From positions 93,706,848-93,770,847 of the forward strand of contig NC_061115.1 of the NCBI RefSeq assembly GCF_002878395.1: a stretch of DNA of 64,000 bases, given 5' to 3'. This document shows positions 11,534 to 22,277 of the stretch, one piece after another. A program made the position numbers and the translations under genes. The stretch's first letter is position 1, and each line of letters opens with the position of its first letter. Under the pieces are notes generated by a model, which worked only from the letters and a program-made list of their open reading frames with translations, was not told where the DNA came from and did not search any database. The DNA is from Capsicum annuum. Its lineage: Eukaryota; Streptophyta; Magnoliopsida; Solanales; Solanaceae.

Positions 11534-12463
11534 CTCCTTATGTACTTTTAAGTAAGAGTTACAAACTTTTTATACTAAAAAATATATTTTGATTCCAAGA
11601 TCCATCTTTGATCTTGGGATTTTCTTGTATTAACTTTTGTTGATTAATCAAGTTACGATTTTGGGTTTTTATTTATCTTGTCATTGTAGTTTTATCTAAG
11701 CTTTATATTATGAATGTTATTGATTTCTTCACACGTATGAGCAGCTAAAAACCAATAGCTATGGTTGTGCAACCCTGGTTGATTGATGAAGTAGAGAAAG
11801 TGTAATTGTTGAATTTAACCAATGCCCATGTCATCCAGTGCGTTATATTCATTATAATAGTCTTAGAGGTTCCAAATGTTAGTATCCTGCCTAGATATTC
11901 TACTTACTCTAGAAGAGGAGTAGCGACTAGGAAAAGATAATGACAACAGTAATTTGGGAGTTGATTGTTGAACCATTACCGCACAATGAATATAGTGAAT
12001 GGTTGTTAGCTATCATCTAATAACTAGAGACTCAAAAGGTAATAGTTATCTTGGATCAATATAAGGGTTAGTAATGTGACATATTGAGACTCAAAAGGTA
12101 AAGGGTGAAATCCTTCTACTCGACCACAAGACTGTAGAAGGTACATAACTTATCGATTATGCAAGGTATTTGGTTGGGTCAACATAGCATGATAAAACTA
12201 CAGAGTTGAAAAGCTAGGGGAACACAATCTTAGCATTTGCCTATAACTGATTTCAACCAAAGTTAATATTGTTACTTCCTCGAGATTACAAAAACTAATT
12301 TCACCCATTTACTTTCTAGTACTTTTTGTAGACTACAACTGTTGATAACTGCTAGTCCATGTGTTTCTTTGGGATTTGACCCCAACATTTGTGGGGTTAC
12401 TATATCTTAACAGTGACCGTACCATCATCTAAAGGAGGCATTTCTTGGATGTCATTAAGAAAT

Positions 12464-12483
12464 TAGTGCTGTTACTAGGGAAT
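12464..12483 (+). promoter_or_regulatory. Primer binding site of element B (tRNA-Asp type, mutated)
   Basis: The 20 bases six positions after the LTR (tagtgctgttactagggaat) align without gaps to the tRNA-Asp-type primer site seen nearly intact in element H. All six differences from the consensus are C to T or G to A transitions. Confidence 0.7.
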
Positions 12484-12599
12484 TCAGTGTTGATTTATGT
12501 ATAAAAGTCATTGTAGCTTTTGGTTTTTTCTTTTTGTTCTTAGTTGGGCATACGTTGGTGTACGCCTAACTCACGAAGTAGAGGCATTCCCTTACTTCT

Positions 12600-13950
12600 A
12601 TGGATTTCAGAGAAGATCCTAGAACTACATAGTTGGATGTCAGAGCCAAAGAGGCACAATCTCCCTAAAGATGGAGTTCAGAATGGTGTTGATAGATAGA
12701 TTGGTGAGGGGCTAGCTCCAACGGAGTTAGCTGCACAGACACAGACAACAGATCATCAAGTAGCACATGATGTAAATTAGTACAGCAGCCAACTTCAAGT
12801 AATCCCAATATATCAGTTTACACAGCCATATATTGATGATGAATAAGGTATGGGATATGATGAGCTGGCTAATATAGGAGCTATTATATCTCCTACTTTA
12901 TCTCCTAATAACAAGTTCAATATCTATAGTGTTATGATTTAACTCTTTTACTTGAAAGAAATGTTTGTGGGATTACCGGCAGATGATGCAAATATGCACT
13001 AGCAAATTTTATTAAAATATTTAGTTCATATACCATACCAGGGGAATATTAGGAGGCACTAAGACTAAGTCTGTTCCCTTTTTCACTTACTAGAAAATAA
13101 TCATTATGGATCAGGGAATTACCAAGAGGATCTATTACTATATAGAAAGAGCTATGCAGATAATTCTTGAATAGATTCTTCCCTTCATCAAGGGTATTGC
13201 AGCTCAAGGATGAGATTTATAATTTTAGGTAACTATAATTAGATTCTATGTATGAGGCATGGATTCAATTTAAGAAGAAGCTTAGCATGGTACCCAACCA
13301 TCGAATATTAGGGACAAGCTTATCAGAGATATTCTATAAAGCCTTGACTACCAGCTCCAGAATAACGACAAACACTATTTTCAGAGGAGCCATTATGAGA
13401 TTACTATGGAAGATAGTAGCTGGTAAAATGGATCAGATCTCATTAACTAATCGAGGGTGGAAAACTAGGAAGGTTGACAAAGTGCTGATATTTATGACAT
13501 TGGAGTTTTCAGCAAACAGAGAGTAATTGAGGATATTGTAGCTCAGGAGATTTCATTACTACAGAAGAAAATTGGTGAGTTGGTCAAATAATTTACAACC
13601 ATCAATTTTTATAAAGTGCATAAGTTTGGGATATCTGAGGAGGCAAAGTTTATGGACTAAAAGTTGGCAGGTTTTTGAGCCCCAGGGCAAGGAAATCAAG
13701 TTTGAAACAATCTTAATGAGTTAGATAAGTATATTCCACCTGGTAGACATGAGGGAAGTCTAGAATAGAAGAGATATTGACCATGTTGATAAAGGGGAAG
13801 AGAGCCAAGTGGCTTGCTTAAGTGAACTTGAAGCTGAAATTTCAGGATTAGCCTAGAAGGTTGAGTCACATAAAACTGATATCAAGCAGTTGGAGTAGCA
13901 GTATGGGCAAATCTCTATTACTTTGGTGGAGAGACAGTCATAAGTAGTAC
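12600..13950 (+). pseudogene. gag of element B
   Basis: The capsid-like region is recognisable through many stops. Visible parts are YDELANIGAIISPTLSPNNKF near 12860-12920, LFYLKEMFVGLPADDANMH near 12945-13000, and the block around 13240-13450 equivalent to the WERFKK...TRAWHTRD region of gag in H. The Pro-rich and linker part (13700-13950) has stops in every frame. Gag would form the virus-like particle. No product can be made from this copy. The start is not preserved, and I placed it at the first gag-like codons. Confidence 0.7.
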
Positions 13951-13991
13951 CTAATGATAATGTTCAAAATCCTCCAACACTTGTTCATTGT

Positions 13992-14725
13992 ATGGCCATT
14001 GATACTTGGGATGATTTTTCACCTGATAAGCACTATTTACCTATGACTGATGAGTCAACAAAGCAGGATGATCATGTTGAAGAACTACCTGAGGTAGAGT
14101 TTGAGAAGCTGACCTATACTGATGATGATTTCGATAGCAATTGTGATGATGACTGGATTGGAGAAGGTCTCCAGAACATAGTTAATAAATTTAGCTCAAG
14201 TTTTCATGCAATATCAATTAAAAAAAGGGGATCTAGGTGTAGTAACCATCCCATGTTTTATTGGGCCTCATAAAGTTAAGTAGGCCCTATGTGATTTGGG
14301 AGCAGGAATAAATGTTATGCCTCTGGAAATGCAAGGTGCTGGTATTAGTCAAAGTTAAGCCCACATCTGCAGGGTTGTTGATGGCTGACTCATCTGTAAA
14401 GAATCCAGTAGGTATTGTGTGTGACGTGGAGATAAGAGTAGAACAATTCACATATCCAATAGATTTTATGATTTCAGACTGTGAAGTTGATACCCATTCG
14501 CCAATCATATTAGGTAGACCCTTCTTATCTATTTGTAGAGTATTAATTGACATAGACTTGGAAGAAATCACTTTTAAGTGGAATAACGAGCAAACTGTAT
14601 TGAATATATACATAACAGTTCTACAGACTGATGATATGAGATGTATGGCAGTGATAAATGAGGTAGATGATGACATAATCATAGTTAAGGTACCTATTAA
14701 GGAACGATTAGGGGAATAAGCATTG
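13992..14725 (+). pseudogene. Aspartic protease of element B
   Basis: An acidic linker (MAIDTWDDFSPDKHYLPMTD, from 13992) leads into a retropepsin-like fold. The catalytic loop reads LCDLGAGINVMPL, with the Asp codon at 14293-14295 intact. A frameshift between about 14340 and 14370 moves the reading to KPTSAGLLMADSSVKNPVGI, then ILGRPFLSICRVLIDID near 14505-14560, ending at 14719. The protease would cut the Gag-Pol polyprotein. The frameshift and several stops before it inactivate it. Confidence 0.8.
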
Positions 14726-14899
14726 GACATGGTAATCATGAAATTTGAGAGTGATGGAATAGCTGACTATGGTGAGATGGCTAGTGCTCTGCATGGCACA
14801 GGCTCTTACAAGTATGCCCCTACGAAGCTAGATCTTGACTTAAAGAATAGAACCACACCGCCTACAAGATCATCGATTAAAGAACCACTAGTATTAGAA

Positions 14900-15735
14900 T
14901 TGAAGGTCCTCCTTACTCACCTACAGTATGCATTCTTATGGGCCAACAATACGTTATGGGTGATTATTGCAGAAGATTTAGTAGGAGTATAGGTAGAGGC
15001 CTTGATATCAATATTACATAAGATCAAGAGATCTATTGCATGGACCATGATAGACATTGTGAGGATCCCACTAGGTATATGCACACATAAGATACATCTT
15101 GACCCAGAGAGCATTCCCAGTATTGAGCATCAAAGACAACTAAACTCTCCTAAGTAAGAAGTAGTGAAAAAAGAGATCATAAAGTTGTTAGATGTTGGGG
15201 TGCTTTTTCCCATTACAAACACCAAATAGGTTAGCCCAGTTAAATATTTGCCAAAGAAAGGGGGAATAATAGTGGTTCTAAATGAAAATAATGAGTTAGT
15301 ACCAATGAGGCTAGTGACCGGATAGAGAGTGTGAATGGATTACAAAAAGTTGAACAAATAGACACAAAAGGACCACTTCTAGATGTCGTTCATGGATCAG
15401 ATGCTGGACATACTTGCAAGAAGGGGTTGGTACTATTTTCTTAATGTGTAATCAGGATATAATCAAATCATAATAGCTGCTGAAGACCAAGAAAATACTA
15501 CCTTTACTTTCCCTTATGGGACCTTTATATTCAAGAGGATGTTGTTTGGACTTTGCAATGCACCTGCCACTTTTCAGAGATGTATGATGTCTATATTCTC
15601 TGATATGGTAGAAAATACAATTGAGGCATTCATGGATAAATTTTTAATGGCCGGATATTCTTTTGATGATTGTTTAGCCTATCTGTCCAGTGCACTACAG
15701 AGATATGAAGAGTGCAATTTGGTGATAAATTAGGA
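14900..15735 (+). pseudogene. Reverse transcriptase of element B
   Basis: RT blocks follow in order: SILHKIKRSIAWTMIDI near 15010, ICTHKIHLDPESIPS near 15080, VVKKEIIKLLDVGVLFPI near 15160, a VSPVKYLPKKGG block, MDYKKLNK near 15335, TFTFPYGTFIFKRMLFGLCN near 15500-15555 and the catalytic region FMDKF at 15629-15643. The second Asp of the usual DD pair is Lys here (codon 15638-15640). Stops are scattered through it, several at Trp or Gln or Arg positions as expected for C-to-T or G-to-A decay. Confidence 0.85.
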
Positions 15736-15889
15736 AAATTTCACTTCATGGTGAGAAAAGGTATAGTTCTAGGGAACAATATCTTACAACATGGCATTGA
15801 GGTAGACAAAGCAAAGATGGAGGTGATTAGGAAATTGCCACCACCATTATCAGTTAGAGTTATATGAAGCTTTTTGGTCCACGCAGGTT

Positions 15890-16615
15890 TCTATTGAAGA
15901 TTCATCGAGGATTTCTATAAAATTCCAGCCCCTTATACAAACTTTTAGAGAAAGAGGTGAAATTTGTGTTAAATGATGAGTGCCTCAAGGCTTTTAAATT
16001 CCTAAAGGAGCGGTTGATTTTAGCGCCTACTATTGTGTCACCAGACTGACCTGTACTTTTTGAGGTAATGTGCGACGCAAGCATAGTGGCCTTGGGTGTT
16101 TTCCTAGGACAAAAAAGAGATAAGATCTTGCACCTCATTTATTTTACTAGCAAAGCTCTATACCCCGCACATAAAAATTATATTATTGTAGAGTAAGAGC
16201 TACTTGTGGTTGTTTTCGCTTTTGATAAGTTTTGGTCATACTTTATTAGAATCAAGTTGATAGTTCACACTAACCATGCAACGTTGAGGTACGAGATGAC
16301 AAATAAGGAAGCCAAGACTCAATTGATTCACTAGGTACTCTTGCTTTAAAAGTTTGATTTTAAGGTCAAGGATTGAAAATGGAAAGGGAATCAAGTCGCA
16401 GACCACTTATCCAAACCTGAAGAGTAGACGATCAATAAACTAGGGGATGATCTTAAGATATATAATTATTTTTCGTATGAGCGCTTGTTTAGTGACATCT
16501 CATGATTTGATCCCTTGGTTTGCTAATTTAGCCAACTACTTGGCAAGTGATCTAGTTCTGGAAGATTTATCCTTCCAGCAGCGACTGATAATGCTCACCT
16601 ATACCATGAAATTTG
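15890..16615 (+). pseudogene. RNase H and connection domain of element B
   Basis: After RT come the tether and RNase H: KFVLNDECLKAFKFLKERL near 15965, PVLFEVMCDAS at 16050-16085, LIYFTSKALYPAHKNY near 16135-16180, LLVVVFAFDKFWSYFI near 16200, HTNHATLRY at 16267-16293 and KGNQVADHLSK at 16385-16417. The domain ends with a linker, IPWFANLANYLASD, that leads into integrase but is cut at about 16615 by insert O. In-frame stops inactivate it. Confidence 0.8.
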
Positions 16616-18017
16616 GTAGAGGACGATCATTATCAACATCTCAACTTTCATTGAGGCCGAATCCATAAGGAGTGAAATTAGAATTCTACTCTTATAGGTC
16701 CCAACACTTACTAAGAAAATACCTGAAGTGTAAATAAAGAAAAAAAATAAGATTTAAAAAGGGGGTGTTGGTTTTGGGGGAGTGTTTGCCAATAGAAACT
16801 CAATTCCACAAACTATACAATAATTTCTCTTTAACTTTGATATGGATAGAGTCTTGATATTATGTCTACATAAGGGGGAATAATGCATGGGTATATGAAT
16901 ATTTGTTGTACATGCAAGTTGTTAATAATAAGGTAGGCTAGGTTTAAGTTCCTTGAGCTTAGTTTGTCAACAAAGCCTCACGAATTTCACTTGTTGAGCC
17001 TTTCAAATACCTAACAAGTGTATTAATTATATTCATATATTACCTCAATTGGGTATCCCTATTTCTAGTATGGTACCTAATATATAGTCAACCTCATAAT
17101 CACCCTTATGTCTAAGATAGTGAAAATTAGCAAACTATACCTATTAATTGCCTACTATTGCCTTGGTTCCTACATCCCTCTTTTAAGGATGATGTGGGTT
17201 TTAAAAGTTCACTCAAACCCCTTTTTCAAGGATGGTTTGAGCTTTTAAGAGTTTGGGATTTTCACCCACAAATCCATTTGGGTATTTGGGGATTTCACCC
17301 ATAAATCCCAGCCAATTTAATCAAGCAATAGTAGAACCCATCATCAACTAACTAGAATATACAAAAATACATCACAACCTATAACTAATTGTACCTTCGT
17401 TCAACATTATTCCAAGATAATTAAAGTTTAGCTACTCATGAAGAAAGGAGAGAAAAATATACCATAAGGGTTGTTCAAAGCATCCATTCAAAAATACTAA
17501 ATTCAAAGTCTCCAAATCAAATTACAATTCTTTCCCAATTTAGGGTTTCAAATTCAAATTCAAAATGTTGCAAGAGTCTAGAATGCCCAAAGTAGGAAAG
17601 GGTTTTAGGATTTTAAAGGATTTGGGGTAGGCAACTGAAAATTACAAAACCTCCCCTGGTCCTAATTCCACGTTTCCGTAATCGTACTAGATTTGCTGCG
17701 ATCATGGCTACCGTTACCGCGTGTAGATCCATGCAATCTCTGTGGCTGGCCATGGTCACGGCCCACACACCGCGATTGAGGAAACTAAGCCTCATTCTGT
17801 ACATAGTCCTTCAGTTGTATATTTTTTTCTCCTCTTTGTTCCTTTTTAGCTTAATTTCACATCCTTCTATCTCATCATCTGTATGACTACAAAATATGGA
17901 AATTAGTGCATTTAATCACAATTTTTTCTCATTGATATAGTTAAATCATAGTAGTGTACACGAATGTAAAGTGTAAATGAGTGGTAAATTTACCTCTCAT
18001 CAGCAATGGAGATTTAT
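16616..18017 (-). mobile_element. Insert O: decayed LTR-like insertion splitting B pol
   Basis: Integrase codons equivalent to one short block occur both before (ccatgaaattt, near 16606) and after (gcatgaggtatagaaattt, near 18020), so about 1.4 kb was inserted. Read on the minus strand the insert resembles a Tat-type LTR: the wording gtttagctactcatgaagaaa near 17428-17448 has a counterpart in LTR H near 51108-51130 at a similar distance from the end. A candidate minus-strand start is tgatgagagg near 18000. Its left part (16616-16767) is unexplained. It has no coding frame. Confidence 0.5.
17161..17300. repeat. Short local repeats within insert O
   Basis: Two overlapping imperfect repeats: one around ttttaaggatgatgtggg against tttcaaggatggtttgag (both near 17180-17245), the other gggattttcacccacaaatcc against ggatttcacccataaatccc (17259-17310). 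Confidence 0.5.
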
Positions 18018-19215
18018 GCATGAGGTATAGAAATTTTTTTAGAATGATCCATATCTATTTATGTTTGTATCGATAGAGTAATTGAAAGATATATACCAGA
18101 GGGGGAGATGATGAGCATTCTAGAGGCTTGTCATTCATCACCTGTTGGAGGTCATCACAATGGTACACGGATAACCCATATGATTTTACAATGTGAATTT
18201 TATTGGTGCTCAATCTACAAGGATGGTCATGATTTTTCACAAGCCTATGACCAATGTCAGTGTCAAGGCAATATTTCTCGATGCCATGAATTCCCCATAC
18301 ACCTATCTTCGAGTTGGAGCTATTTGATGTGTAGGAAGTTGATTTCATAGGTACGTTTGTGAACTTCTATGGCATGAGGTACATTCTAGTGGCTATTTAA
18401 TATGTGTCAAAATGGGTGAAGAAAGTTGCACTTCCAGACAATGAAGGTAGAAGTGTCACTATTTTTCTAAAGTGAAACATCTTTTCCATATTTGGCACTA
18501 CACATGCACTTATTACTGATGGTGGTTCTCACTTCTGTAATCAGTTGTTTAAGGCCTTTCTTGCTATATATGGTGTGAGGCATAAGGTGGGAACACCTAA
18601 CTCTCCTCAGAATAGCGGTTAAGTAGAAGTCTCCAACAGAGAGATAAAGTCTATAATGGCAAAAATTGGGAATATCAATAGGACTGACTGGTCTAGAAAG
18701 CTAGATCATGTATTATGGGCCTACCAGATATCGTATAAGACTCCCATTGGTGCCTATCAATATTATATTGTATATGTAAAATTATGCCACCTACCCGTTA
18801 AACTGGAGCATAAGGATATCTGGGCGTTAAAAAGGCTAAATTTTGAATGGCGTGATGCTGCAAACTTGAGGCTGAGCAAGGTAAATGAGTTGGGTGAATT
18901 CTAAATTTGTGTTTATGAAATGTCGGTCATATATAAAGAGCTAATGAAGTTGTACCATGATAAGAAGATCGTGAAGAGGATATTCAAACTCAGTGATTTG
19001 GTCTTGCTATACAATTTAACACTATGCTTATTTCCTAGAAAACTGAAGTCAAGATGGTCAGAGTAGCCATAGTGGTTAAGGTGTTCCCAAATGGTGATAT
19101 TAAGATAAAGCATGACAGTGATGTCCTATTTAAATTAAATAAGCAGCATGTGAAAGACTACATGGAAAACCTGGAAGAAGTTAGAGTTTGTGCTGAGATG
19201 GAACTTGGTGAAGTC
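18018..19215 (+). pseudogene. Integrase of element B
   Basis: The zinc-binding part reads ILEACHSSPVGGHHNGTRIT from 18117 and then YDQCQCQGNISRCHE near 18245-18290, keeping His and Cys positions of the HHCC motif. The catalytic core continues with frameshifts, then HKVGTP near 18585, [20 protein letters not shown] at 18698-18757 and [20 protein letters not shown] near 18783-18842. The C-terminal part follows from NELGEF (18886) through VLLYN near 19000 and FPRKLKSRWS near 19030. Stops and frameshifts interrupt all three domains. It corresponds block for block to the integrase pieces of A. Confidence 0.85.
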
Positions 19216-20834
19216 TGAGTAGCCAAAGGAACTGAGTCATACCACGATAGTAAATTAGGCTTTTCTTGGGAGGCAACTAAGGTGTTTTGTAGTTTGTGTC
19301 CATATTTCATGATTGATGTCAGATATTTGCATATATGGTGTTGCAGGTATGTCCTAACTCTCTCATTTTAGTTTGATGTATTAGGAACAATGCATGATTT
19401 TCAGTTAGGGTAGGGCTACTTATGATTTTTGATGTCCTATAGAGTTTTTAGTTGTCTTACCTCTTTTCTCAGAGTTTTGTTCCTAGTTGAGTCAGCATGT
19501 TTAGGCGTGTTGTGTTTTGTTTTGTGTTGTTTTTGTATAATTAGGAGATTCTTAAGCATTTAGGGCAGTAGTCATGTTTTTATGGATTCTTGATACCCCT
19601 CTAAAAAATTATGTTTTAGTACTATGTTGATGTGGATATGTGTGAACTTTGTGGATCTTATTATGGCATTAGTACTAGAGATATTATAACCATTTACTGA
19701 CAATTGCATGAACTGGAGAGGTAGTAGTTAATGATATTAACTTTGTGCTATGTGAGTGTGAAATACTAACTAATTTCCTTTGTATGTCTAATTCAGAACT
19801 TGCCTAGTTAGTCTTTCCTGGGTAAAATGATATCGGTTAGGAAAGGACAATAGAACATTTTTTATTTTAGTCCACTTTAGCCTAAACGACCTTCCATGTG
19901 TGCATTGTATCCCTTGATCCCTATTTTGAGCCTTAAAACCTATTTTTCTTGTTTTCACCATTCACCTTCCCATTTATAGTACAATGGACCTATTTTTGCC
20001 ATGTTCCTTGGACAATATGTACCTCAACACAAGCAAAATGCCTAAGTTGAGGGTGGCTATCATAGGGGTGCATACTGTAAAATGAGTATGAAGAAGGGTA
20101 AGGAAAGAAAAAATTAGTAGGGCTAGGTGTGGTAGAAAAATAAAAGAAAATTGTAAAAAATAAAAGAAAAGAAAAAATAAAAAACCACACCCAACCTGAA
20201 TGTGCAATAAAGGAATAAAGGGGAGAAATAAGGGTGGAATAAAAAAATAAATTGGCTAGTAAGTTAGACACCAATGTTAGTGTAGTCCCAAGGAGGCTTA
20301 TTCACTTCACATGTCTATATATATCATACCATCCTCCAAACCTACATTACAAGATGAGAAAAGTCCTATAGTGATCCTAACGTGACTATTTGAATGTTAA
20401 GGCAAAGAAAATAAGGGAAATCCTATGGTATTTGACATGCATTGATTGGAACTTCTTTGTAGAGTATGAGTGCCTCTAGACCGTCCCTATATTGTCATGA
20501 ATATTTCATATAAGTAAGTAAGACACCTTTTTATGAGAGAACTTAAGTGATGTTTCTAGCTATTTGCTTGTTCGGGTAATTTAATTTGTATATATGAGTG
20601 GTTGTCTGCTGCTAATGTAACTTCCATACCTTGATCCCATTGTATCACATTGTTGTGCTTCATGTTCATACACAGTTTGTGTTGAAAATTGAGATTGGAG
20701 GGGGATGTTGTGACTTGAACGTAATGTGATGACTAACTACCTTGAGTAGCTTAGATGCTCCTCGTTAAGCATCGTTTTTGTTTTGTTGTATTTTTTTTGC
20801 CTGAGAACATGTAAATGTTCTAAGTTGAGGGTGT
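19216..20834 (+). other. 3' untranslated region of element B
   Basis: No coding frame is supported. A block at 19850-20080 is conserved with A and H. It contains cctaagttgagggtggctat at 20041-20060. The bases taagttgagggtgt at 20821-20834 are the polypurine-tract region adjoining the 3' LTR. Unlike A, there is no extra ORF between pol and this region. Confidence 0.7.
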
Positions 20835-22277
20835 TTATGTGCTATAGAAATATAGCACTTTTGATACTTAAAACGAGGTGAATATGCATGTTTTTGAGGC
20901 ATTTTTGCTAGATTTGATCTATTTTGGGTATGTTTTGCAGAAAACCATATTTTGTATGATAAGTTTGTGAAAATGGTGAAAAAGGTATTTTTTACTAATT
21001 TTAGAGTGATTATAGATTTTTGGGATGTTTTTTGACTTGATCGTGATCAAAACATATTTGAGAATCGAAGAAGAGCTGAAAAACTAACTCTCGGTACCAA
21101 CTAAGTTGAGCCACGGGCCGCAGGTACATAAAGCGGGTGACAAAAAGCCAAAATCCTGAGAGCTGACTTGCAGAATTTGTTCTATCATCAACATATGGTC
21201 TGCACCTATGCCCTGTGCTCGACCACAGGTATCACCTGTGCCCTTCCATACCACGGGTACGGAGAGCAGGTGGACACCGACCTTGTTTTTTCCTATTTTA
21301 TCTTGGCTTTGTTTTTAGGGTTTTCTATTATACTATAACTACCCCTTATGTACTTTTTAGTAAGAGTTGCAAACTTTTGATACTCATTAAAATATTTTAA
21401 TTCCAAGATTCATCTTTGATCTTGGGATTTTTCTTGTATTAACTTCAGTTGATTAATCAAGTTGCTGTTTTGGATTTTAATTCATCTTATCATTGTGGTT
21501 TTATCAAAGCTTTCAATTATGAATGTTATTGATTTCTTCACAAGTATGAGTGGCTAAAAAACCCATCGCTAGGGTTGTTCAACCTTGGCTGATTGGCAAA
21601 GTAAAGGAAGTATGATTGTTGAATTGAACTAATACTCATGGCATGCATTGCATTATATTCATTATAATAGTTGTCTTAGCGGTTCCAAATGTTATTATCC
21701 CACTTAGATATTGCTACTTACTCCAAAAGATGAGTAGCGACTAGAAAAAGATAATGATAATAGTAATTTAGGAGTTAATTGTTGATCCATTGCCACAGAA
21801 TGGAATATAGTGAATGACCATTAGATTTCATATAATAACTAGAGACTCACGAGGTAATAGTTAACTAGGATCAAGATAAGGGTTAGTAATATAACATCCT
21901 AAGACTCAAAAGGTAAAGGTTGAAATCCTTCTACTCGAATAAAAGACTGCAGAAGGTACGTAACTTGTCTATTCTAAATGCAAGGTATTAGTTTGGTTCA
22001 ACATAGCATGATAAACCTACATAGTTGAGAAGCTAGGGGGAATGCAATCCTAGTGTTTGCCTATAACTGATTTCAACCAGATTTAATATTGTTCCTTGCT
22101 CGAGATTACTACAAAAAATTCCACCTATTTACTTTCTAGTACTTCCTGTAGACTACAAATTTTGATAACTGCAAGTCTATATGTTCCCTTGGGATTAGAT
22201 CCCAACCTTGTTAGGTTATTATATCTTGACAGCGACCGTACCATTATCTAAAAGGAGGTGTTGCTTGAACATCACCA
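20835..22277 (+). repeat. 3' LTR of element B
   Basis: Starts ttatgtgctatag (TG changed to TT) after the polypurine-tract word and ends aacatcacca. It includes the gcaggt/acctgc cassette at about 21090-21280. It is followed by gagaa, matching gagca before the 5' LTR. Confidence 0.85.

Larger units (their letters stand above)
11010..12457 (+). repeat. 5' LTR of element B
   Basis: Starts tgatgtgatatag and ends gatgtcatta. It aligns along its length with 20835-22277, including the first 60 bases (cacttttaatgcttaaaac against cacttttgatacttaaaac) and the terminal aggaggcatttcttgg block. By eye the two LTRs differ at roughly one base in ten, so the insertion is old. Confidence 0.85.
11010..22277 (+). 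mobile_element. Element B: full-length Tat-lineage Ty3/gypsy retrotransposon (decayed)
   Basis: An 11.27-kb element with two LTRs of about 1.44 kb (11010-12457, 20835-22277), primer site at 12464-12483, gag (12600-13950), protease (14230-14720), reverse transcriptase (14900-15735), RNase H (15890-16455), integrase (18018-19215) and a 1.6-kb 3' untranslated region. A nested LTR-like insert (about 16616-18017) splits pol before the integrase zinc finger. Flanks gagca (11005-11009) and gagaa (22278-22282) are a target duplication with one change. Every ORF carries multiple stops, so the element is dead. It lacks the extra ORF seen in A. Confidence 0.85.

Noticed and set aside
17613..17804. Minus-strand 63-residue frame in the GC-richer part of insert O
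   Set aside because: The GC-rich patch is better explained as another dyad-word cassette in an LTR-like insert. No homologous protein is recognised.
19974..20274. Minus-strand frames of 77-94 residues rich in Phe
   Set aside because: They lie in the conserved 3' untranslated region of B, antisense to A-rich sequence, and are not kept in A or H.
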